Below are positions 52,209-63,792 of a stretch of DNA of 64,000 nt, one piece after another (position 1 is the first letter of the stretch; each line of letters begins with the position of its first letter). Source of the DNA: Hippasteria phrygiana (taxonomy: Eukaryota > Echinodermata > Asteroidea > Valvatida > Goniasteridae); the NCBI GenBank assembly GCA_037893225.1, contig JAZGUH010000002.1, positions 620,001 to 684,000 of the forward strand. The letters are read 5' to 3'. Below the pieces are notes generated by a model, which searched no databases, was not told where the DNA came from, and saw only the letters and a program-made list of their open reading frames with translations. Both the position numbers and the translations under genes were made by a program.

Positions 52209-54062
52209 ATGAAATATCAACCAAATGCAGTAATTTTGACATGTATGGATAGCTTAGATCTGGCGCTACATGTTGCAATCATCGGCGGCTTCCTAGAGTT
52301 AAAACTTGTGGAGAAAATTCAAACCTCGCAATGTTTATTTTCTTTCCGGCCAACATCTGTGTGCATATTACCTTCTATTTATTGCTCCATGCCTGTCAAA
52401 TTCCCTGGGGTATGGACTTGCTTTATTCATTCATAATTACATGAAATATCAACCAAATGCAGTAATTTTGACATGTATGGATAGCTTAGATCTGGCGCTA
52501 CATGTTGCAATCATTGGCGGCTTCCTAGAGTTAAAACTTGTGGAGAAAATTCAAACCTCGCAATGTTTATTTTCTTTCCGGCCAACATCTGTGTGCATAT
52601 TACCTTCTATTTATTGCTCCATGCCTGTCAAATTCCCTGGGGTATGGACTTGCTTTACTCATTCATAATTGCATGAAATATCAACCAAATTCAGTAATTT
52701 TGACATGTATGGATAGCTTAGATCTGGCGCTACATGTTGCAATTATCGGCGGCTTCTTAGAGATAACACTTGTGGAGAAAATTCAAACCTCGCAATGTTT
52801 ATTTTCTTTCCGGCCAACATCTGTGTACATATTACCGTCTATTTATTGCTCCATGCATGTCAAATTCCCTGGGGTATGGACTTGCTTTATTCATTCATAA
52901 TTGCATGAAATATCAACCAAATACAGTAATTTTGACATGTATGGATAGCTTAGATCTGGCGCTACATGTTGCAATCATTGGCGGCTTCTTAGAGTTAACA
53001 CTTGTGGAGAAAATTCAAACCTCGCAATGTTTATTTTCTTCCTTGCCACCATCTGTGTGCATATTACCTTCTATTTATTGCTCCATGCCTGTCAAATTCC
53101 CTGGGGTATGACTTGCTTTACTCATTCATAATTGCATGAAATATCAACCAAATACAGTAATTTTGACATGTATGGATAGCTTAGATCTGGCGCTACATGT
53201 TGCAATCATCGGCGGCTTCCTAGAGTTAAAACTTGTGGAGAAAATTCAAACCTCGCAATGTTCATTTTCTTTCCGGCCAACATCTGTGTACATGTTACCG
53301 TCTATTTATTGCTCCATGCATGTCAAATTCCCTGGGGTATGGACTTGCTTTACTCATTCATAATTGCATGAAATATCAACCAAATTCAGTAATTTTGACA
53401 TGTATGGATAACTTAGATCTGGCGCTACATGTTGCAATCATCGGCGGCTTCTTAGAGTTAACACTTGTGGAGAAAATTCAAACCTCGCAATGTTTATTTT
53501 CTTTCCGGCCAACATCTGTGTACATATTACCGTCTATTTATTGCTCCATGCATGTCAAATTCCCTGGGGTATGGACTTCCTTTATTCATTCATAATTGCA
53601 TGAAATATCAACCAAATGCAGTAATTTTGACATGTATGGATAGCTTAGATCTGGCGCTACATGTTGCAATTATCGGCGGCTTTTTAGAGTTAAAACTTGT
53701 GGAGAAAATTCAAACCTCGCAATGTTTTTTTCTTTCCGGCCAACATCTGTGTACATATTACCGTCTATTTATTGCTCCATGCATGTCAAATTCCCTGGGG
53801 TATGGACTTGCTTTATTCATTCATAATTGCATGAAATATCAACCAAATGCAGTAATTTTGACATGTATGGATAGCTTAGATCTGGCGCTACATGTTGCAA
53901 TCATCGGCGGCTTCCTAGAGTTAAAACTTGTGGAGAAAATTCAAACCTCGCAATGTTTATTTTCTTTCCGGCCAACATCTGTGTGCATATTACCTTCTAT
54001 TTATTGCTCCATGCCTGTCAAATTCCCTGGGGTATGGACTTGCTCTACTCATTAATAATTGC
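50819..54062 (+). repeat. 7-unit tandem duplication, 1,622 bp each
   Basis: 50819-52440 is J C2 E2 L M N and the A2/H2 fusion. 52441-54062 is J C2 E2 L M N A2. Unit starts are offset by exactly 1,622 bp. The fusion unit carries the same m231 change as the H2 unit just left of the first copy, as expected for a duplication joint. Confidence 0.9.
52209..52440 (+). repeat. Fusion unit, A2 head and H2 tail
   Basis: Up to t165 the unit is A2 and it follows N as A2 does. The tail has tttatt and a private a at m231 (52439). That same change is in the H2 unit at 50587 (position 50817). The switch lies within 52374-52422. The unit is the junction of a 7-unit tandem duplication. Confidence 0.9.
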
Positions 54063-57000
54063 ATGAAATATTAACCAAATTCAGTAATTTTGACATGTAT
54101 GGATAGCTTAGATCTGGCGCTACATGTTGCAATTATCGGCGGCTTCTTAGAGATAACACTTGTGGAGAAAATTCAAACCTCGCAATGTTTATTTTCTTTC
54201 CGGCCAACATCTGTGTACATGTTACCGTCTATTTATTGCTCCATGCATGTCAAATTCCCTGGGGTATGACTTGCTTTACTCATTCATAATTGCATGAAAT
54301 ATCAACCAAATTCAGTAATTTTGACATGTATGGATAGCTTAGATCTGGCGCTACATGTTGCAATCATCGGCGGCTTCTTAGAGTTAAAACTTGTGGAGAA
54401 AATTCAAACCTCGCAATGTTTATTTTCTTTCCGGCCAACATCTGTGTACATATTACCGTCTATTTATTGCTCCATGCATGTCAAATTCCCTGGGGTATGA
54501 CTTGCTTTACTCATTCATAATTGCATGAAATATCAACCAAATACAGTAATTTTGACATGTATGGATAGCTTAGATCTGGCGCTACATGTTGCAATTATCG
54601 GCGGCTTCTTAGAGATAACACTTGTGGAGAAAATTCAAACCTCGCAATGTTTATTTTCTTTCCGGCCAACATCTGTGTACATATTACCGTCTATTTATTG
54701 CTCCATGCATGTCAAATTCCCTGGGGTATGGACTTGCTTTATTCATTCATAATTGCATGAAATATCAACCAAATGCAGTAATTTTGACATGTATGGATAG
54801 CTTAGATCTGGCGCTACATGTTGCAATCATCGGCGGCTTCCTAGAGTTAAAACTTGTGGAGAAAATTCAAACCTCGCAATGTTTATTTTCTTTCCGGCCA
54901 ACATCTGTGTGCATATTACCGTCTATTTATTGCTCCATGCCTGTCAAATTCCCTGGGGTATGGACTTGCTTTATTCATTCATAATTGCATGAAATATCAA
55001 CCAAATTCAGTAATTTTGACATGTATGGATAGCTTAGATCTGGCGCTACATGTTGCAATCATCGGCGGCTTCTTAGAGTTAACACTTGTGGAGAAAATTC
55101 AAACCTCGCAATGTTTATTTTCTTCCTTGCCACCATCTGTGTGCATATTACCGTCTTTTTATTGCTCCATGCCTGTCAAATTCCCTGGGGTATGGACTTG
55201 CTTTACTCATTCATAATTGCATGAAATATCAACCAAATTCAGTAATTTTGACATGTATGGATAGCTTAGATCTGGCGCTACATGTTGCAATTATCGGCGG
55301 CTTCTTAGAGATAACACTTGTGGAGAAAATTCAAACCTCGCAATGTTTATTTTCTTTCCGGCCAACATCTGTGTACATATTACCGTCTATTTATTGCTCC
55401 ATGCATGTCAAATTCCCTGGGGTATGGACTTGCTTTATTCATTCATAATTGCATGAAATATCAACCAAATACAGTAATTTTGACATGTATGGATAGCTTA
55501 GATCTGGCGCTACATGTTGCAATCATTGGCGGCTTCTTAGAGTTAACACTTGTGGAGAAAATTCAAACCTCGCAATGTTTATTTTCTTCCTTGCCACCAT
55601 CTGTGTGCATATTACCTTCTATTTATTGCTCCATGCCTGTCAAATTCCCTGGGGTATGACTTGCTTTACTCATTCATAATTGCATGAAATATCAACCAAA
55701 TACAGTAATTTTGACATGTATGGATAGCTTAGATCTGGCGCTACATGTTGCAATCATTGGCGGCTTCTTAGAGATAACACTTGTGGAGAAAATTCAAACC
55801 TCGCAATGTTTATTTTCTTTCCGGCCAACATCTGTGTACATATTACCGTCTATTTATTGCTCCATGCATGTCAAATTCCCTGGGGTATGGACTTGCTTTA
55901 TTCATTCATAATTGCATGAAATATCAACCAAATGCAGTAATTTTGACATGTATGGATAGCTTAGATCTGGCGCTACATGTTGCAATCATCGGCGGCTTCC
56001 TAGAGTTAAAACTTGTGGAGAAAATTCAAACCTCGCAATGTTTATTTTCTTTCCGGCCAACATCTGTGTGCATATTACCGTCTATTTATTGCTCCATGCC
56101 TGTCAAATTCCCTGGGGTATGGACTTGCTTTATTCATTCATAATTGCATGAAATATCAACCAAATTCAGTAATTTTGACATGTATGGATAGCTTAGATCT
56201 GGCGCTACATGTTGCAATCATCGGCGGCTTCTTAGAGTTAACACTTGTGGAGAAAATTCAAACCTCGCAATGTTTATTTTCTTCCTTGCCACCATCTGTG
56301 TGCATATTACCTTCTATTTATTGCTCCATGCCTGTCAAATTCCCTGGGGTATGACTTGCTTTACTCATTCATAATTGCATGAAATATCAACCAAATACAG
56401 TAATTTTGACATGTATGGATAGCTTAGATCTGGCGCTACATGTTGCAATTATCAACGGCTTCTTAGAGTTAACACTTGTGGAGAAAATTCAAACCTCGCA
56501 ATGTTTATTTTCTTTCCGGCCAACATCTGTGTACATGTTACCGTCTATTTATTGCTCCATGCATGTCAAATTCCCTGGGGTATGACTTGCTTTACTCATT
56601 CATAATTGCATGAAATATCAACCAAATTCAGTAATTTTGACATGTATGGATAGCTTAGATCTGGCGCTACATGTTGCAATCATCGGCGGCTTCTTAGAGT
56701 TAAAACTTGTGGAGAAAATTCAAACCTCGCAATGTTTATTTTCTTTCCGGCCAACATCTGTGTACATATTACCGTCTATTTATTGCTCCATGCATGTCAA
56801 ATTCCCTGGGGTATGACTTGCTTTACTCATTCATAATTGCATGAAATATCAACCAAATACAGTAATTTTGACATGTATGGATAGCTTAGATCTGGCGCTA
56901 CATGTTGCAATTATCGGCGGCTTCTTAGAGATAACACTTGTGGAGAAAATTCAAACCTCGCAATGTTTATTTTCTTTCCGGCCAACATCTGTGTACATAT

Positions 57001-60000
57001 TACCGTCTATTTATTGCTCCATGCATGTCAAATTCCCTGGGGTATGGACTTGCTTTATTCATTCATAATTGCATGAAATATCAACCAAATGCAGTAATTT
57101 TGACATGTATGGATAGCTTAGATCTGGCGCTACATGTTGCAATCATCGGCGGCTTCCTAGAGTTAAAACTTGTGGAGAAAATTCAAACCTCGCAATGTTT
57201 ATTTTCTTTCCGGCCAACATCTGTGTGCATATTACCGTCTATTTATTGCTCCATGCCTGTCAAATTCCCTGGGGTATGGACTTGCTTTATTCATTCATAA
57301 TTGCATGAAATATCAACCAAATTCAGTAATTTTGACATGTATGGATAGCTTAGATCTGGCGCTACATGTTGCAATCATCGGCGGCTTCTTAGAGTTAACA
57401 CTTGTGGAGAAAATTCAAACCTCGCAATGTTTATTTTCTTCCTTGCCACCATCTGTGTGCATATTACCGTCTTTTTATTGCTCCATGCCTGTCAAATTCC
57501 CTGGGGTATGGACTTGCTTTACTCATTCATAATTGCATGAAATATCAACCAAATTCAGTAATTTTGACATGTATGGATAGCTTAGATCTGGCGCTACATG
57601 TTGCAATTATCGGCGGCTTCTTAGAGATAACACTTGTGGAGAAAATTCAAACCTCGCAATGTTTATTTTCTTTCCGGCCAACATCTGTGTACATATTACC
57701 GTCTATTTATTGCTCCATGCATGTCAAATTCCCTGGGGTATGGACTTGCTTTATTCATTCATAATTGCATGAAATATCAACCAAATACAGTAATTTTGAC
57801 ATGTATGGATAGCTTAGATCTGGCGCTACATGTTGCAATCATTGGCGGCTTCTGAGAGTTAACACTTGTGGAGAAAATTCAAACCTCGCAATGTTTATTT
57901 TCTTCCTTGCCACCATCTGTGTGCATATTACCTTCTATTTATTGCTCCATGCCTGTCAAATTCCCTGGGGTATGACTTGCTTTACTCATTCATAATTGCA
58001 TGAAATATCAACCAAATACAGTAATTTTGACATGTATGGATAGCTTAGATCTGGCGCTACATGTTGCAATCATTGGCGGCTTCTTAGAGATAACACTTGT
58101 GGAGAAAATTCAAACCTCGCAATGTTTATTTTCTTTCCGGCCAACATCTGTGTACATATTACCGTCTATTTATTGCTCCATGCATGTCAAATTCCCTGGG
58201 GTATGGACTTGCTTTATTCATTCATAATTGCATGAAATATCAACCAAATGCAGTAATTTTGACATGTATGGATAGCTTAGATCTGGCGCTACATGTTGCA
58301 ATCATCGGCGGCTTCCTAGAGTTAAAACTTGTGGAGAAAATTCAAACCTCGCAATGTTTATTTTCTTTCCGGCCAACATCTGTGTGCATATTACCGTCTA
58401 TTTATTGCTCCATGCCTGTCAAATTCCCTGGGGTATGGACTTGCTTTATTCATTCATAATTGCATGAAATATCAACCAAATTCAGTAATTTTGACATGTA
58501 TGGATAGCTTAGATCTGGCGCTACATGTTGCAATCATCGGCGGCTTCTTAGAGTTAACACTTGTGGAGAAAATTCAAACCTCGCAATGTTTATTTTCTTC
58601 CTTGCCACCATCTGTGTGCATATTACCTTCTATTTATTGCTCCATGCCTGTCAAATTCCCTGGGGTATGACTTGCTTTACTCATTCATAATTGCATGAAA
58701 TATCAACCAAATACAGTAATTTTGACATGTATGGATAGCTTAGATCTGGCGCTACATGTTGCAATTATCGGCGGCTTCTTAGAGTTAACACTTGTGGAGA
58801 AAATTCAAACCTCGCAATGTTTATTTTCTTTCCGGCCAACATCTGTGTACATATTACCGTCTATTTATTGCTCCATGCATGTCAAATTCCCTGGGGTATG
58901 GACTTGCTTTATTCATTCATAATTGCATGAAATATCAACCAAATGCAGTAATTTTGACATGTATGGATAGCTTAGATCTGGCGCTACATGTTGCAATTAT
59001 CGGCGGCTTCTTAGAGTTAAAACTTGTGGAGAAAATTCAAACCTCGCAATGTTTATTTTCTTTCCGGCCAACATCTGTGTACATATTACCGTCTATTTAT
59101 TGCTCCATGCATGTCAAATTCCCTGGGGTATGGACTTGCTTTATTCATTCATAATTGCATGAAATATCAACCAAATTCAGTAATTTTGACATGTATGGAT
59201 AGCTTAGATCTGGCGCTACATGTTGCAATCATTGGCGGCTTCCTAGAGTTAAAACTTGTCGAGAAAATTCAAACCTCGCAATGTTTATTTTCTTTCCGGC
59301 CAACATCTGTGTGCATATTACCTTCTATTTATTGCTCCATGCCTGTCAAATTCCCTGGGGTATGGACTTGCTCTACTCATCAATAATTGCATGAAATATC
59401 AACCAAATACAGTAATTTTGACATGTATGGATAGCTTAGATCTGGCGCTACATGTTGCAATTATCGGCGGCTTCTTAGAGTTAAAACTTGTGGAGAAAAT
59501 TCAAACCTCGCAATGTTTATTTTCTTTCCGGCCAACATCTGTGTGCATATTACCGTCTATTTATTGCTCCATGCCTGTCAAATTCCCTGGGGTATGGACT
59601 TGCTTTATTCATTCATAATTGCATGAAATATCAACCAAATGCAGTAATTTTGACATGTATGGATAGCTTAGATCTGGCGCTACATGTTGCAATCATTGGC
59701 GGCTTCCTAGAGTTAAAACTTGTGGAGAAAATTCAAACCTCGCAATGTTTATTTTCTTTCCGGCCAACATCTGTGTGCATATTACCTTCTATTTATTGCT
59801 CCATGCCTGTCAAATTCCCTGGGGTATGGACTTGCTTTACTCATTCATAATTGCATGAAATATCAACCAAATTCAGTAATTTTGACATGTATGGATAGCT
59901 TAGATCTGGCGCTACATGTTGCAATTATCGGCGGCTTCTTAGAGATAACACTTGTGGAGAAAATTCAAACCTCGCAATGTTTATTTTCTTTCCGGCCAAC

Positions 60001-60317
60001 ATCTGTGTACATATTACCGTCTATTTATTGCTCCATGCATGTCAAATTCCCTGGGGTATGGACTTGCTTTATTCATTCATAATTGCATGAAATATCAACC
60101 AAATACAGTAATTTTGACATGTATGGATAGCTTAGATCTGGCGCTACATGTTGCAATCATTGGCGGCTTCTTAGAGTTAACACTTGTGGAGAAAATTCAA
60201 ACCTCGCAATGTTTATTTTCTTCCTTGCCACCATCTGTGTGCATATTACCTTCTATTTATTGCTCCATGCCTGTCAAATTCCCTGGGGTATGACTTGCTT
60301 TACTCATTCATAATTGC
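53136..60317 (+). repeat. 31-unit superrepeat, 7,182 bp, intact copy
   Basis: Order: L M N A2 (53136-54062); O P Q D3 E3 C2 E2 K D3 E1 (54063-56378); F3 P Q D3 E3 C2 E2 K D3 E1 (56379-58694); F2 G A3 H2 J C2 E2 (58695-60317). The two middle modules are both 2,316 bp and align position by position with the 10-mer F2 G A3 H2 J C2 E2 K D2 E1. Confidence 0.88.
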
Positions 60318-62170
60318 ATGAAATATCAACCAAATACAGTAATTTTGACATGTATGGATAGCTTAGATCTGGCGCTACATGTTGCAATCATCGGCGGCTT
60401 CCTAGAGTTAAAACTTGTGGAGAAAATTCAAACCTCGCAATGTTCATTTTCTTTCCGGCCAACATCTGTGTACATGTTACCGTCTATTTATTGCTCCATG
60501 CATGTCAAATTCCCTGGGGTATGGACTTGCTTTACTCATTCATAATTGCATGAAATATCAACCAAATTCAGTAATTTTGACATGTATGGATAACTTAGAT
60601 CTGGCGCTACATGTTGCAATCATCGGCGGCTTCTTAGAGTTAACACTTGTGGAGAAAATTCAAACCTCGCAATGTTTATTTTCTTTCCGGCCAACATCTG
60701 TGTACATATTACCGTCTATTTATTGCTCCATGCATGTCAAATACCCTGGGGTATGGACTTCCTTTATTCATTCATAATTGCATGAAATATCAACCAAATG
60801 CAGTAATTTTGACATGTATGGATAGCTTAGATCTGGCGCTACATGTTGCAATTATCGGCGGCTTTTTAGAGTTAAAACTTGTGGAGAAAATTCAAACCTC
60901 GCAATGTTTTTTTCTTTCCGGCCAACATCTGTGTACATATTACCGTCTATTTATTGCTCCATGCATGTCAAATTCCCTGGGGTATGGACTTGCTTTATTC
61001 ATTCATAATTGCATGAAATATCAACCAAATGCAGTAATTTTGACATGTATGGATAGCTTAGATCTGGCGCTACATGTTGCAATCATCGGCGGCTTCCTAG
61101 AGTTAAAACTTGTGGAGAAAATTCAAACCTCGCAATGTTTATTTTCTTTCCGGCCAACATCTGTGTGCATATTACCTTCTATTTATTGCTCCATGCCTGT
61201 CAAATTCCCTGGGGTATGGACTTGCTCTACTCATTAATAATTGCATGAAATATTAACCAAATTCAGTAATTTTGACATGTATGGATAGCTTAGATCTGGC
61301 GCTACATGTTGCAATTATCGGCGGCTTCTTAGAGATAACACTTGTGGAGAAAATTCAAACCTCGCAATGTTTATTTTCTTTCCGGCCAACATCTGTGTAC
61401 ATGTTACCGTCTATTTATTGCTCCATGCATGTCAAATTCCCTGGGGTATGACTTGCTTTACTCATTCATAATTGCATGAAATATCAACCAAATTCAGTAA
61501 TTTTGACATGTATGGATAGCTTAGATCTGGCGCTACATGTTGCAATCATCGGCGGCTTCTTAGAGTTAAAACTTGTGGAGAAAATTCAAACCTCGCAATG
61601 TTTATTTTCTTTCCGGCCAACATCTGTGTACATATTACCGTCTATTTATTGCTCCATGCATGTCAAATTCCCTGGGGTATGACTTGCTTTACTCATTCAT
61701 AATTGCATGAAATATCAACCAAATACAGTAATTTTGACATGTATGGATAGCTTAGATCTGGCGCTACATGTTGCAATTATCGGCGGCTTCTTAGAGATAA
61801 CACTTGTGGAGAAAATTCAAACCTCGCAATGTTTATTTTCTTTCCGGCCAACATCTGTGTACATATTACCGTCTATTTATTGCTCCATGCATGTCAAATT
61901 CCCTGGGGTATGGACTTGCTTTATTCATTCATAATTGCATGAAATATCAACCAAATGCAGTAATTTTGACATGTATGGATAGCTTAGATCTGGCGCTACA
62001 TGTTGCAATCATCGGCGGCTTCCTAGAGTTAAAACTTGTGGAGAAAATTCAAACCTCGCAATGTTTATTTTCTTTCCGGCCAACATCTGTGTGCATATTA
62101 CCGTCTATTTATTGCTCCATGCCTGTCAAATTCCCTGGGGTATGGACTTGCTTTATTCATTCATAATTGC
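60318..62170 (+). repeat. Start of a third superrepeat copy
   Basis: L M N A2 O P Q D3 in the same order as 36220 and 53136, followed by an E3/E1 hybrid at 62171. The M unit has a private T-to-A change at 60743. Confidence 0.87.
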
Positions 62171-62401
62171 ATGAAATATCAACCAAATTCAGTAATTTTG
62201 ACATGTATGGATAGCTTAGATCTGGCGCTACATGTTGCAATCATCGGCGGCTTCTTAGAGTTAACACTTGTGGAGAAAATTCAAACCTCGCAATGTTTAT
62301 TTTCTTCCTTGCCACCATCTGTGTGCATATTACCGTCTTTTTATTGCTCCATGCCTGTCAAATTCCCTGGGGTATGACTTGCTTTACTCATTCATAATTG
62401 C
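62171..62401 (+). repeat. Hybrid unit, E3 head and E1 tail, 231 bp
   Basis: t169 of E3 is followed by the lost g of E1, so the switch lies between about 62340 and 62376. The unit marks where the third superrepeat copy leaves its expected order. Confidence 0.8.
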
Positions 62402-62633
62402 ATGAAATATCAACCAAATACAGTAATTTTGACATGTATGGATAGCTTAGATCTGGCGCTACATGTTGCAATCATCGGCGGCTTCTTAGAGTTAAAACTT
62501 GTGGAGAAAATTCAAACCTCGCAATGTTTATTTTCTTTCCGGCCAACATCTGTGTACATATTACCGTCTATTTATTGCTCCATGCATGTCAAATTCCCTG
62601 GGGTATGGACTTGCTTTATTCATTCATAATTGC
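62402..62633 (+). repeat. Mosaic unit with P-like body
   Basis: a19 suggests an F, K or Q head. c72, t85, ttaaaa and a155 match P. Intact tatgg and tttatt match Q or G. Two switches are needed, near 62421-62472 and 62587-62608. It is followed by D2. Confidence 0.7.
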
Positions 62634-63792
62634 ATGAAATATCAACCAAATGCAGTAATTTTGACATGTATGGATAGCTTAGATCTGGCGCTACATGTTG
62701 CAATCATCGGCGGCTTCCTAGAGTTAAAACTTGTGGAGAAAATTCAAACCTCGCAATGTTTATTTTCTTTCCGGCCAACATCTGTGTGCATATTACCGTC
62801 TATTTATTGCTCCATGCCTGTCAAATTCCCTGGGGTATGGACTTGCTTTACTCATTCATAATTGCATGAAATATCAACCAAATTCAGTAATTTTGACATG
62901 TATGGATAGCTTAGATCTGGCGCTACATGTTGCAATCATCGGCGGCTTCTTAGAGTTAACACTTGTGGAGAAAATTCAAACCTCGCAATGTTTATTTTCT
63001 TCCTTGCCACCATCTGTGTGCATATTACCTTCTATTTATTGCTCCATGCCTGTCAAATTCCCTGGGGTATGACTTGCTTTACTCATTCATAATTGCATGA
63101 AATATCAACCAAATACAGTAATTTTGACATGTATGGATAGCTTAGATCTGGCGCTACATGTTGCAATCATTGGCGGCTTCTTAGAGATAACACTTGTGGA
63201 GAAAATTCAAACCTCGCAATGTTTATTTTCTTTCCGGCCAACATCTGTGTACATATTACCGTCTATTTATTGCTCCATGCATGTCAAATTCCCTGGGGTA
63301 TGGACTTGCTTTATTCATTCATAATTGCATGAAATATCAACCAAATGCAGTAATTTTGACATGTATGGATAGCTTAGATCTGGCGCTACATGTTGCAATC
63401 ATCGGCGGCTTCCTAGAGTTAAAACTTGTGGAGAAAATTCAAACCTCGCAATGTTTATTTTCTTTCCGGCCAACATCTGTGTGCATATTACCGTCTATTT
63501 ATTGCTCCATGCCTGTCAAATTCCCTGGGGTATGGACTTGCTTTACTCATTCATAATTGCATGAAATATCAACCAAATTCAGTAATTTTTGACATGTATG
63601 GATAGCTTAGATCTGGCGCTACATGTTGCAATCATCGGCGGCTTCTTAGAGTTAACACTTGTGGAGAAAATTCAAACCTCGCAATGTTTATTTTCTTCCT
63701 TGCCACCATCTGTGTGCATATTACCTTCTATTTATTGCTCCATGCCTGTCAAATTCCCTGGGGTATGACTTGCTTTACTCATTCATAATTGC

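Noticed and set aside
57769..57999. TGA at 57853-57855 as a meaningful gene disruption
   Set aside because: It is a single T-to-G change (57854) in an E2 unit. Because the frames are not real genes, it is only a private marker.
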